Translations under genes and position numbers: made by a program | The notes under the pieces: generated by a model | Told to the model about the DNA's origin: nothing | The model's input: the letters and a program-made list of their open reading frames with translations, nothing else | The model's database searches: none | Shown: one piece after another, positions 54,532 through 63,898 of the stretch | How positions within the stretch are numbered: the first letter of the stretch is position 1 | Layout: each line of letters begins with the position of its first letter | NCBI GenBank assembly: GCA_021846225.1 | Contig: JAJZCG010000003.1 | Span: 1-63,898, forward strand | DNA: 63,898 nt | Reading direction: 5' to 3' | From: Pseudomonadota bacterium | Lineage (GTDB): Bacteria; Pseudomonadota; Alphaproteobacteria; Acetobacterales; Acetobacteraceae

Positions 54532-55553
54532 TTGTAATCCTGCCTCTCCGAGGCTGCCTTCAGTTTTTCCAGCACACGCAGCGCGGCGCCGGAATCAATC
54601 ACCGCCGCGGCCCTGGCCACGCCGTCCTTCAAATTTTCCACCGCCCCGGCCACAATCAGCGCCGCCGCCGTGTTGAACAATATGGTATCGCGATACCCGC
54701 TCGGCGCGCCATGCAGCATTGCCAGCAGCGCCGCCGCGTTCTCCGCCGCGTCACCGCCCTTTATCGCCTCCAGCGGCACCGGCGCCAGCCCGGCATCCGC
54801 CGCCGTCACGCAAAATGCGCTGATCACGCCATCCTTCAGCGCCACCACCTGGCTCTCGCCCGCCAGCGTCAGCTCATCCAGCCCGCGGCTATGCACCACC
54901 CAGGCCGACTCGGTGCCCAGGTCACGCAGCGTCTCGGCCACCGGCCTCAGCCACGCGGGGTCGAACACCCCGATCAGCTGCCGCTTCACCTCCGCCGGAT
55001 TGGCCATCGGCCCGGTCAGATTGAAAATCGTGCGCGTGCCAAGTTCCACCCGCACGGGCGCGGCATGGCGCAACGCCGGATGGTGGCGCGGCGCGAACAG
55101 AAACACGCAGCCAACCTCGGCCAGAATCTCCGCCAGCCGCTCCATCGGCGGCTCAATGTCCACCCCCAGCGCCAGCAGCACATCCGCCCCCCCGGCACGC
55201 GAGGAGAGCGCGCGGTTGCCATGCTTGGCCACCTTCACGCCGCAGGCCGCCAGCACAAACGTCACGGCGGTGGAAATGTTCAGGCTCGCCGCGCCATCGC
55301 CGCCGGTGCCGCACACATCCATCGCGCCCTCCGGCGCCGCCACGCGCGTCATGCGCGCACGCATCGCCGTCACCGCCCCGGTCAGCTCCGCCACACTCTC
55401 GCCGCGCGCCCGCATCGCCATCAGCAACCCGCCGATCTGCGCGGGCGTCGCCAACCCATCCATCACCAAGCCGAACGCAGCTTGCGAATCGGCCATGTTC
55501 AGCACCTCACCGCGGCCCAGCCGCGCGAGCACCGGCTTCAGGGATTCCTTCAT
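54528..55553 (-). CDS. trpD: Anthranilate phosphoribosyltransferase
   Basis: A 341-residue enzyme: [20 protein letters not shown] (PRPP-binding glycine loop), [40 protein letters not shown] and [13 protein letters not shown]. It transfers phosphoribose to anthranilate. Start and stop overlap trpG and trpC by four bases each. Confidence 0.97.
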   Translation of the reverse strand: MKESLKPVLARLGRGEVLNMADSQAAFGLVMDGLATPAQIGGLLMAMRARGESVAELTGAVTAMRARMTRVAAPEGAMDVCGTGGDGAASLNISTAVTFVLAACGVKVAKHGNRALSSRAGGADVLLALGVDIEPPMERLAEILAEVGCVFLFAPRHHPALRHAAPVRVELGTRTIFNLTGPMANPAEVKRQLIGVFDPAWLRPVAETLRDLGTESAWVVHSRGLDELTLAGESQVVALKDGVISAFCVTAADAGLAPVPLEAIKGGDAAENAAALLAMLHGAPSGYRDTILFNTAAALIVAGAVENLKDGVARAAAVIDSGAALRVLEKLKAASERQDYK

Positions 55554-56146
55554 GCCGCCTGCTTGGGCTCGTTGAACCGGCGCGCCAATTCCAGAAAATT
55601 CTTCAGAATATCGTGGCCATGGCTGGTCGCGATGCTCTCGGGGTGGAACTGCACGCCATACACCGGCAAGGTGGAATGGCGCAGGCCCATAATGATCCCA
55701 TCATGCGTAAACGCCGTCACCACCAGCTCCTCGGGCAAATCCGAGCGCTTCACGATCAACGAATGGTAGCGCGTCGCGGTGAACGGGCTGGGCAGCCCGG
55801 CGAACAGATCGGTGTTCTCATGATACACCGGGCAGGTCTTGCCGTGCACCGGCTCGGGCGCGCGCACCACCTTGCCGCCAAACGCCTGGCCGATCGCCTG
55901 ATGCCCCAGGCATACGCCCAGCAGCGGAATTTTCCCCGCCGCCGCGCGCACCAGCTCCACGCAAATCCCCGCCTCATTGGGCGTGCACGGGCCGGGGGAG
56001 AGCACAATCGCCTCCGGCTTCAGCGCCATCGCCTCTTCCACGCTCAGCGCGTCGTTGCGTTTGACCACGCATGCAGCCCCGAGATCACCCAGGAAATGCA
56101 CGAGGTTGAAGGTGAAGCTGTCGTAATTATCAATCAGCAGAATCAT
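55550..56146 (-). CDS. trpG: Anthranilate synthase component II (glutamine amidotransferase)
   Basis: A 198-residue class I amidotransferase from ATG 56146 ([20 protein letters not shown]). The catalytic Cys is in [17 protein letters not shown] and the His/Glu in [15 protein letters not shown]. It supplies ammonia to TrpE and, in many bacteria, also to para-aminobenzoate synthase. It overlaps trpE by four bases. Confidence 0.97.
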   Translation of the reverse strand: MILLIDNYDSFTFNLVHFLGDLGAACVVKRNDALSVEEAMALKPEAIVLSPGPCTPNEAGICVELVRAAAGKIPLLGVCLGHQAIGQAFGGKVVRAPEPVHGKTCPVYHENTDLFAGLPSPFTATRYHSLIVKRSDLPEELVVTAFTHDGIIMGLRHSTLPVYGVQFHPESIATSHGHDILKNFLELARRFNEPKQAA

Positions 56147-57657
56147 GGCTGTTGCTCCGGGGCGCTCACATAACGCGCCGCATCCTCCGCCGCGCGGAAC
56201 AAGGCGCGGGCCTTTTGCACGCTCTCGGCATATTCCGCCTCGGGGTCGGAATCCGCGACCACGCCCACCCCCGCCTGCACATACATCACGCCATCCTTCA
56301 CCACCGCCGTGCGCAGGCCGATGCAGGTGTCCATCGTGCCGTTGGCGGCAAAATAGCCGATGCACCCGGCATACAGCCCGCGCCGCGAGGGCTCCAGCTC
56401 CTCGATGATCTCCATCGCCCGCACCTTTGGCGCGCCGGAGAGCGTGCCCGCCGGAAACCCCGCGATCAACACATCGAGCGGGTCACATTCCGGGCGCACC
56501 CTGCCCTCAACCGTCGAGGAGATGTGCATCACATGCGAGAACCGCTCAACCGCGAAGCTCTCCACCACCTTCACCGAGCCGATCTCCGAGACCCGCCCCA
56601 CATCGTTGCGCGCCAGATCGAGCAACATCAGATGCTCCGCGCGCTCCTTCGGGTCGGCCAGCAGCTCGGCCTCCAGCGCCAGATCATCCGCGGTGTTCAT
56701 CCCCCGCCTGCGCGTGCCGGCCAGCGGGCGAATGGTCACCACGCCATCGCGCAGCCGCACCAGAATCTCCGGGCTGGACCCCACGGCGGCAAAATCACCA
56801 AAATCCAGATAAAACAGGAACGGCGCCGGATTCACCCGCCGCAGGCTGCGATACAGCGCGAACGGCGGCAGCGAGAACTTGGCCTCGAACCGCTGGCTCG
56901 GCACCACCTGGAACACATCGCCCGCGCGGATGTAGTTCTTCGCCGTCTCCACCACGGCCAGGAACTCGTCCTTCTCCATGTTGCTGCACTGCTCCAGCGG
57001 CCCCTCCAGGCTGCCCACCAGCTTGGGCACCGGCCGGTCCAGCGCCTTGGCCACATTGTTCAGCCGCAGCTCCGCCGCCGCATAGGCCGAGGCGGCCGAA
57101 ACCCCGGCCCGCGGATACACCGGCGCCGCCAGCGTCATCTCATCGGTCACACCATCAAAAATGATGAACACACCCGGGCGCACGAACACACCATCGGGGA
57201 TGCCAAGCACATCCGGCTTGGTCTCCGGCAGCTTTTCCATCAGCCGCACCATGTCATAGCCAAGGTAGCCCGAGAGCCCGCCCGTCATCGGCGGCAGCCC
57301 TTCGGGCACATGCAGCTTCGTCTCCGCGATCAGGTCGCGCAGGCTCTCCAGCGGCGGATCCCCCACCGGCAGAAACACCCCCGCCTCGCCGCGCGCGTCG
57401 CGGTTGATGGTGGCGACGCCCTTCTCGCAACGCCAGATCAGGTCTGGCGCCATGCCGATCACCGAATAGCGCCCGCGCGCCGTGCCGCCCTCGACACTTT
57501 CCAGCAGGAAGGAATACGGCTGCCCATGCGCCGCCTTCATGAAGGCGGCCACCGGCGTCAGCAGATCGGCAATGCCGTGCCGCCAGACCAGCGCGCCGCG
57601 CCCCTGCTCATAGGCGGCACGAAACTCTTCAAAACGGTCTGGCGAAATTGCGTTCAT
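56143..57657 (-). CDS. trpE: Anthranilate synthase component I
   Basis: A 504-residue chorismate-binding enzyme: [20 protein letters not shown] (tryptophan-binding LLES-type motif, implying feedback inhibition), [40 protein letters not shown] and [20 protein letters not shown]. It starts the tryptophan-specific pathway with TrpG. No trp leader peptide or T-box was recognised; the 22-base spacer to the ppiD-like gene suggests a common transcript. Confidence 0.97.
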   Translation of the reverse strand: MNAISPDRFEEFRAAYEQGRGALVWRHGIADLLTPVAAFMKAAHGQPYSFLLESVEGGTARGRYSVIGMAPDLIWRCEKGVATINRDARGEAGVFLPVGDPPLESLRDLIAETKLHVPEGLPPMTGGLSGYLGYDMVRLMEKLPETKPDVLGIPDGVFVRPGVFIIFDGVTDEMTLAAPVYPRAGVSAASAYAAAELRLNNVAKALDRPVPKLVGSLEGPLEQCSNMEKDEFLAVVETAKNYIRAGDVFQVVPSQRFEAKFSLPPFALYRSLRRVNPAPFLFYLDFGDFAAVGSSPEILVRLRDGVVTIRPLAGTRRRGMNTADDLALEAELLADPKERAEHLMLLDLARNDVGRVSEIGSVKVVESFAVERFSHVMHISSTVEGRVRPECDPLDVLIAGFPAGTLSGAPKVRAMEIIEELEPSRRGLYAGCIGYFAANGTMDTCIGLRTAVVKDGVMYVQAGVGVVADSDPEAEYAESVQKARALFRAAEDAARYVSAPEQQP

Positions 57658-57679
57658 CGTCCTTCAATCACTCGTAAAT

Positions 57680-59560
57680 TCACTGATAAATCTGCGCGAG
57701 CAGTTTCTGGTTAACCGTCACCTTATCGCGCTGTTGCAACCCGTTCAGCAAACTCTCGCCCGCGTCGTTTTGCAATTCCTTCACCATCTCCTGTTGCAGC
57801 CGCGCATAATCAGCGGGGTCGGCCGCCTGGTCCGGCTGCACGGTCTTTACCAACGCCGCGACACTAAAGCCGCTGCCCGTCTGCTGCATCGTCGCCTGCC
57901 CGGGCTTCAGGGTAAACATCACCGGCACCATCTGGCTGGGCAGCCCGGCGGGCGGCACCGCGCGGGTGAACCCCGCGGTCATGTTCACGCTCGCCCCAAT
58001 CGCCTGGGCCGCCGTCTGGATGCTCTGCCCCTGGTTCACCGCATGCATCAGGCTCGCCGCCTGCACCTCCGCCTCGCGGGTTATCTCCTGGCGCGTCCAG
58101 GCGCTCAGCACCTTCGCCTGCACCTGCGCATAGGGCTGCAAGGCCGGCGGCGTCACCGCGCTCACCGTCAACGCGAAATAACTGCCATCCGGCCCGTTGG
58201 TCAGCTGCGCCGGATCTCCCGCATGGGCCGCGAACACCGCCTTCACAATCGCCGCCTTCAGCGCCGCGCCGCCCGGAATCGGCGCCGGCGTGCCATCAGC
58301 CGCGTTGCCGTCCGCATCCATCGTGCCTTCCACCGCGGTCAGCCCCAGGTTCCCCGGCAGCTGGTCCAGCGGCGTCTGCCCGGCCAGCGCGTCCTGCAGA
58401 TTATCCACATCCTGCGCCACTTCGGCCTGCGCCTTCTGCATCTGCAGGCTCTGCAACACCTGCGCGCGCAACGCCGCCGCATCCGTGCCGCTGGTGCTCG
58501 CATCCGTCACCTTGAACACATACATGACGTTGGTTCCGGCCACAGGTCCATTCACCTGGCCGGGCTGCGCCGCGAACACCGCCGCGCCCAGCGCCGGGGA
58601 GGGTATCTCCACCTGCTTGGCCTGCGTCAGCTCTATGCTATTCGCGCCGAATTTCTTCGCCATCGCCTGCATCTCCGCCCAGTCCGCCTTGCGCTTCCAG
58701 GCTGCTTCCAGGCGCGAGGATGCGGCGAGATTGTCCACCGAGATCACCTGCACGCTGCGCACCGGCACCGCCGGCGGCGTGGCCGCCGCGGCGCGGGCAT
58801 AGGCGGCATCCACATCCGCCGGCGCCACAACCTCCTTGGGCGCCAGCAGCGCGGGGGAGAGAATGACGATTTTAGCGGTACGCAGCTCCGGCGCGGTGAA
58901 CAGCGCGGGGTTATTCTGCCAGAAGCGCCGCAACACCGCATCGCCGGGCGGCTTGGGCTGGGCCTGCGCGGCAAAGGGTATATTCACCACCGCGGCAAAG
59001 CGCTGCTCTGCGATATAGCTGAACAACTGCCGCAGCAGCTCATCGGGCGGCGCCACGCCGCCGAGCACGGCGCCCAGCAACTCCTGCCCGGCGATGTCAT
59101 CCTTGATCTCACCGATAAACCGGTCCGGCGTGGTATTGTTCTGCGCCAGAACCTGGTTGAACGTCTGTTCGTTGAACACGCCGTTGGTCTGGAAGCTGGG
59201 AATCGCGTCGATCATCGCGCGCACCGCGCTATCGGGCACCACGATGCCCAGGTGCCGCTGCTCATTCTGTAACAGCTGCTGGCGCAACACGCCGGAGAGC
59301 GCGCCCAACGCAAGCTGGCGCCGCGTGGCAAGGTCCGGCGTGCCGCCCCCGCTCTGGCTGGCCTGGTTCAGCGCCCGCTGATACGCCGCCTGCACCACGG
59401 AGACATCAATCTCCTGCCCCCCCACATGCGCCACGGCGGTATTGCTGCCGATCAGCGTGGTGACATTGGAAATGCCCCAAAACACGAAACCTATCACCAG
59501 CAGCGCGAAAAAACCCCGCGCCACCCAGTTTTCCAGCAATTTCCGTACCCAGACGATCAT
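57680..59560 (-). CDS. PpiD/SurA_N-type periplasmic chaperone
   Basis: A 626-residue protein anchored by one N-terminal transmembrane helix (FFALLVIGFVFWGISNVTTL), then a SurA_N-like helical region (VSVVQAAYQRALNQASQSGG, RQQLLQNEQRHLGI) and a long periplasmic part. The parvulin domain is divergent, as in PpiD, and may be inactive. The family helps newly secreted proteins fold at the translocon. It is the first gene before trpE, an arrangement often seen in alphaproteobacteria. Confidence 0.88.
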   Translation of the reverse strand: MIVWVRKLLENWVARGFFALLVIGFVFWGISNVTTLIGSNTAVAHVGGQEIDVSVVQAAYQRALNQASQSGGGTPDLATRRQLALGALSGVLRQQLLQNEQRHLGIVVPDSAVRAMIDAIPSFQTNGVFNEQTFNQVLAQNNTTPDRFIGEIKDDIAGQELLGAVLGGVAPPDELLRQLFSYIAEQRFAAVVNIPFAAQAQPKPPGDAVLRRFWQNNPALFTAPELRTAKIVILSPALLAPKEVVAPADVDAAYARAAAATPPAVPVRSVQVISVDNLAASSRLEAAWKRKADWAEMQAMAKKFGANSIELTQAKQVEIPSPALGAAVFAAQPGQVNGPVAGTNVMYVFKVTDASTSGTDAAALRAQVLQSLQMQKAQAEVAQDVDNLQDALAGQTPLDQLPGNLGLTAVEGTMDADGNAADGTPAPIPGGAALKAAIVKAVFAAHAGDPAQLTNGPDGSYFALTVSAVTPPALQPYAQVQAKVLSAWTRQEITREAEVQAASLMHAVNQGQSIQTAAQAIGASVNMTAGFTRAVPPAGLPSQMVPVMFTLKPGQATMQQTGSGFSVAALVKTVQPDQAADPADYARLQQEMVKELQNDAGESLLNGLQQRDKVTVNQKLLAQIYQ

Positions 59561-59683
59561 CGGCCCTATTTACCCCAAACCTCCGCCTCTATAGCTAGAC
59601 GGCCAGGACTGGGCAATTGCAGGGAGGACGCAACGCACACACGGGGGCACCACCGGCACATACGCGCCGGACAGCAGCCGGAT

Positions 59684-59842
59684 TTAGTACAACCCCGCAA
59701 GGGTATCGGCGAACATCCCGGCCGGAGCCGGGCGCTCAGCCTCGCCACGGCGCGCGCGCGGGTTGTTGTATTCTATATCCAGAGCCTGGGCGGCCAAAAG
59801 CGCCACAACAGAAACCGCCAGGATGACCAAAAACGTCAACAT
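59684..59842 (-). CDS. Small single-span membrane protein
   Basis: A 52-residue protein from ATG 59842, preceded by AAGGAGT. A hydrophobic N-terminal helix (MLTFLVILAVSVVALLAAQA) is followed by a short charged tail (NNPRARRGEAERPAPAG). No family is recognised. It is divergent from tpiA and separate from the ppiD-like gene by about 120 bases. The good ribosome site and helix argue for a real gene. Confidence 0.6.
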   Translation of the reverse strand: MLTFLVILAVSVVALLAAQALDIEYNNPRARRGEAERPAPAGMFADTLAGLY

Positions 59843-59953
59843 GATTTGTACTCCTTCAACGACCACGTGAGTATGTTGCATTGCGGCATACCGAATCAAG
59901 TTTTTTGCTGCATAGCAGCATAGGCAAATTTCGCAGCAAAACCGGAGAAAAAA

Positions 59954-60685
59954 ATGCGGCAACTTATTGCAGGAAACTGGAAAATGCATGGCAAACTGGC
60001 CGATGTGGCAGGCTACGCCGCGGCCATCCGGCAGGCCCCGGCTCATGTGGACCTGCTGATCTGCCCGCCCTTCACCCTGCTGGACCGCTTCGGTTCTGCA
60101 CTGAAAGGCAGCCCGGTGGCGCTCGGCGCGCAGGATTGCGCACCTTACCCGCAAGGCGCGCATACCGGCGATGTCTCCGCAGCGATGCTGCATGAAGCCG
60201 GTGCACAATACGTCATCCTTGGCCATTCCGAACGGCGCGAGAACCACGGCGAGACCAATGCCGACGTCGCCGCCAAGGTGGCCGCCGCCACCGCCGCCGG
60301 GCTGACCCCGATCGTCTGCACCGGCGAGACCGAGGCCCAGCGCGACGCCGGAGACGCCGAGGCCATGGTGCGCAGCCAGCTGGTCCACAGCCTGCCGCAG
60401 AATTTCACCGGCGCCGTGGCCTATGAGCCGATCTGGGCGATCGGCACCGGGCGCACCCCCTCCGAGGACGATGTCGCCGCCATGCACGCGGCCATCCGCG
60501 CCGTGCTGCTGCGCCATCTCGGCGCGGCGGGCGCCGGGGTGAAGATTCTCTACGGCGGCTCGGTCAAGCCCGGCAACGCCGCCAGCCTGCTCGCCTTGCC
60601 CGAGGTCGGCGGCGCGCTGGTCGGCGGGGCCAGCCTGCAGGCCGAAGACCTGCTGGCCATTGCTGCGGGCGCGCCCTGCGGCTAG
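59954..60685 (+). CDS. tpiA: Triosephosphate isomerase
   Basis: A 243-residue TIM barrel: [20 protein letters not shown] (Asn, Lys), [19 protein letters not shown] (His), [18 protein letters not shown] (catalytic Glu) and [17 protein letters not shown]. It interconverts dihydroxyacetone phosphate and glyceraldehyde 3-phosphate. It heads the tpiA-secG-pyrG-kdsA run, a common alphaproteobacterial order. Confidence 0.97.
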   Translation: MRQLIAGNWKMHGKLADVAGYAAAIRQAPAHVDLLICPPFTLLDRFGSALKGSPVALGAQDCAPYPQGAHTGDVSAAMLHEAGAQYVILGHSERRENHGETNADVAAKVAAATAAGLTPIVCTGETEAQRDAGDAEAMVRSQLVHSLPQNFTGAVAYEPIWAIGTGRTPSEDDVAAMHAAIRAVLLRHLGAAGAGVKILYGGSVKPGNAASLLALPEVGGALVGGASLQAEDLLAIAAGAPCG

Positions 60686-60715
60686 AAGCCGCCCAACAGT
60701 TCCTTAAAGGTTGCC

Positions 60716-61114
60716 ATGATTAAAGTTCTCCTCGTGCTGCACGTCTTCGTCACCATCGCGCTCATCGGCGTGGTGCTGATCCAGCGTTCCGAAGGCGGCG
60801 GCCTCGGCCTCGGCGGCGGCCAGGGCATGGGCAGCTTCATGTCCGGGCGGGGCACCGCCAACCTGCTCACCCGCACCACCGCGATTCTGGGCACGGCCTT
60901 CTTTGTGCTCTCTCTCTCGCTGGCCATGCTCTACAAGGGCGGCACGGCTGAAAACACCGCGGCAATCCTCAATGCCCCGGCGCAAAGCGGCCCGGCCGTG
61001 CCCGCCCCCGCCTCGGCGCCGGTTGCCCCCGCGCTGCCGCAAACCCCGGCTGACGCCCTGCCCGCGCCGGCGGCGCCCGCCGTGCCGGCACCCGCCAGCG
61101 CCCCGGCGCAATAG
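60716..61114 (+). CDS. secG: Preprotein translocase subunit SecG
   Basis: A 132-residue protein with two transmembrane helices (VLLVLHVFVTIALIGVVLIQ; ILGTAFFVLSLSLAMLY) around the conserved RSEGGGLGLGGGQGMGSFMS and a Pro/Ala-rich C-terminal tail. It is an accessory subunit of the SecYEG channel. It begins 30 bases after tpiA. Confidence 0.95.
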   Translation: MIKVLLVLHVFVTIALIGVVLIQRSEGGGLGLGGGQGMGSFMSGRGTANLLTRTTAILGTAFFVLSLSLAMLYKGGTAENTAAILNAPAQSGPAVPAPASAPVAPALPQTPADALPAPAAPAVPAPASAPAQ

Positions 61115-61196
61115 TTTTTTCCCCTTCGGTGCGCGGGGCTGCCATACTGGCGCGCGCGCATTTTCTCCTCTCGTTTTTTTCACCACTCATGTATGA

Positions 61197-63652
<2,456 letters not shown>

Positions 63653-63681
63653 ACCACGCTCCACGTGGAGCCCCCGCGCAA

Positions 63682-63720
63682 AAAGCCGCCTAACATATTG
63701 TTATGGCGGCTTTATTTTTT
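63682..63720 (+). terminator. Intrinsic terminator after kdsA
   Basis: AAAGCCGCC pairs with GGCGGCTTT, with an inner TAACA/TGTTA stem, and is followed by ATTTTTT. It is 30 bases after the kdsA stop. Confidence 0.9.
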
Positions 63721-63780
63721 ACTTGCACCCCAATTTGTGCGAGTTTAGTACGAAAAAACAACGAATTAACGGGCGGCCGC

Positions 63781-63898
63781 TCAAAGCTCGGCCCATTCCT
63801 CCTCCACCGCCGGAATTTCCATAGGCGCCACACGGCGCGCGGGCATGGCCGGCATTCTGGATTGTGCAGGCCGCGCGATGCTCTTTTTGGACGGCGGG
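63781..63898 (-). CDS. C-terminal end of a gene, possibly a chemoreceptor (partial)
   Basis: The minus strand is open from the window edge to TGA 63783-63781, encoding 38 residues that end ARRVAPMEIPAVEEEWAEL. The terminal acidic E-x-x-W-x-x motif after a flexible linker resembles the C-terminal CheR/CheB tether of methyl-accepting chemotaxis proteins. Only the tail is visible, so the call is tentative. Confidence 0.35.
   Translation of the reverse strand, partial: PPSKKSIARPAQSRMPAMPARRVAPMEIPAVEEEWAEL

Overview
The window looks like a chromosomal segment of a GC-rich alphaproteobacterium, probably of the Acetobacteraceae (Acidocella/Acidiphilium-like). That placement is inferred from protein resemblance, the ppiD-like/trpEGDC/moaC gene order, and a GTTC-N7-GTTC LexA operator of the alphaproteobacterial type. 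No database was searched.

Layout. Bases 1-3990 are an accessory block beside the 3' end of a tRNA-Ser(GGA): the tail of an IS21-type istB, decayed phage packaging/structural genes, a frameshifted excisionase-like HTH gene, and a Phd/RelE-type toxin-antitoxin pair. Bases 4205-6840 carry an Stf0 sulfotransferase, an SLT+SPOR lipoprotein and a small lipoprotein. Bases 6848-9415 are a complete transposon with terminal inverted repeats and a perfect 8-bp target duplication. It holds an IS1595/ISXO2-type DDE transposase translationally coupled to a TnpB-like RuvC/zinc-ribbon nuclease. Bases 9496-16879 hold a polysaccharide ABC exporter, an aldo/keto reductase, a D-amino-acid transaminase, a PaiB-like protein, a DUF1491 protein and an NMT1/THI5-type ABC importer.

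From 44581 down to 17103 the minus strand is one nearly uninterrupted translation/transcription superoperon: rplKAJL, rpoBC, rpsL, rpsG, tuf, the S10/spc/alpha ribosomal genes with secY and adk, rpoA and rplQ. It has an L10 leader, internal hairpins, a predicted str promoter and a leader terminator. fusA is absent between rpsG and tuf, and nusG/secE are absent upstream of rplK.

The rest holds pncA, a glycosyltransferase with a coupled sulfotransferase, a dual cold-shock protein divergent from a DEAD-box helicase, and a minus-strand lexA / small gene / DUF2256 / FeS (6-4) photolyase cluster behind an SOS box. Next come the ppiD-like, trpE, trpG, trpD, trpC, moaC operon, then the plus-strand tpiA, secG, pyrG, kdsA run and the tail of a possible chemoreceptor.

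The strongest candidate for an unusual system is the IS1595-type transposon with the coupled TnpB-like nuclease. Its nuclease gene ends inside the right inverted repeat, and two hairpins lie about 150 nt from the element end, as expected for a guide RNA that would read into flanking DNA. A second theme is an SOS-controlled photolyase operon. A dispersed 125-bp hairpin repeat occurs in two places, one of them with a 69-bp internal duplication.
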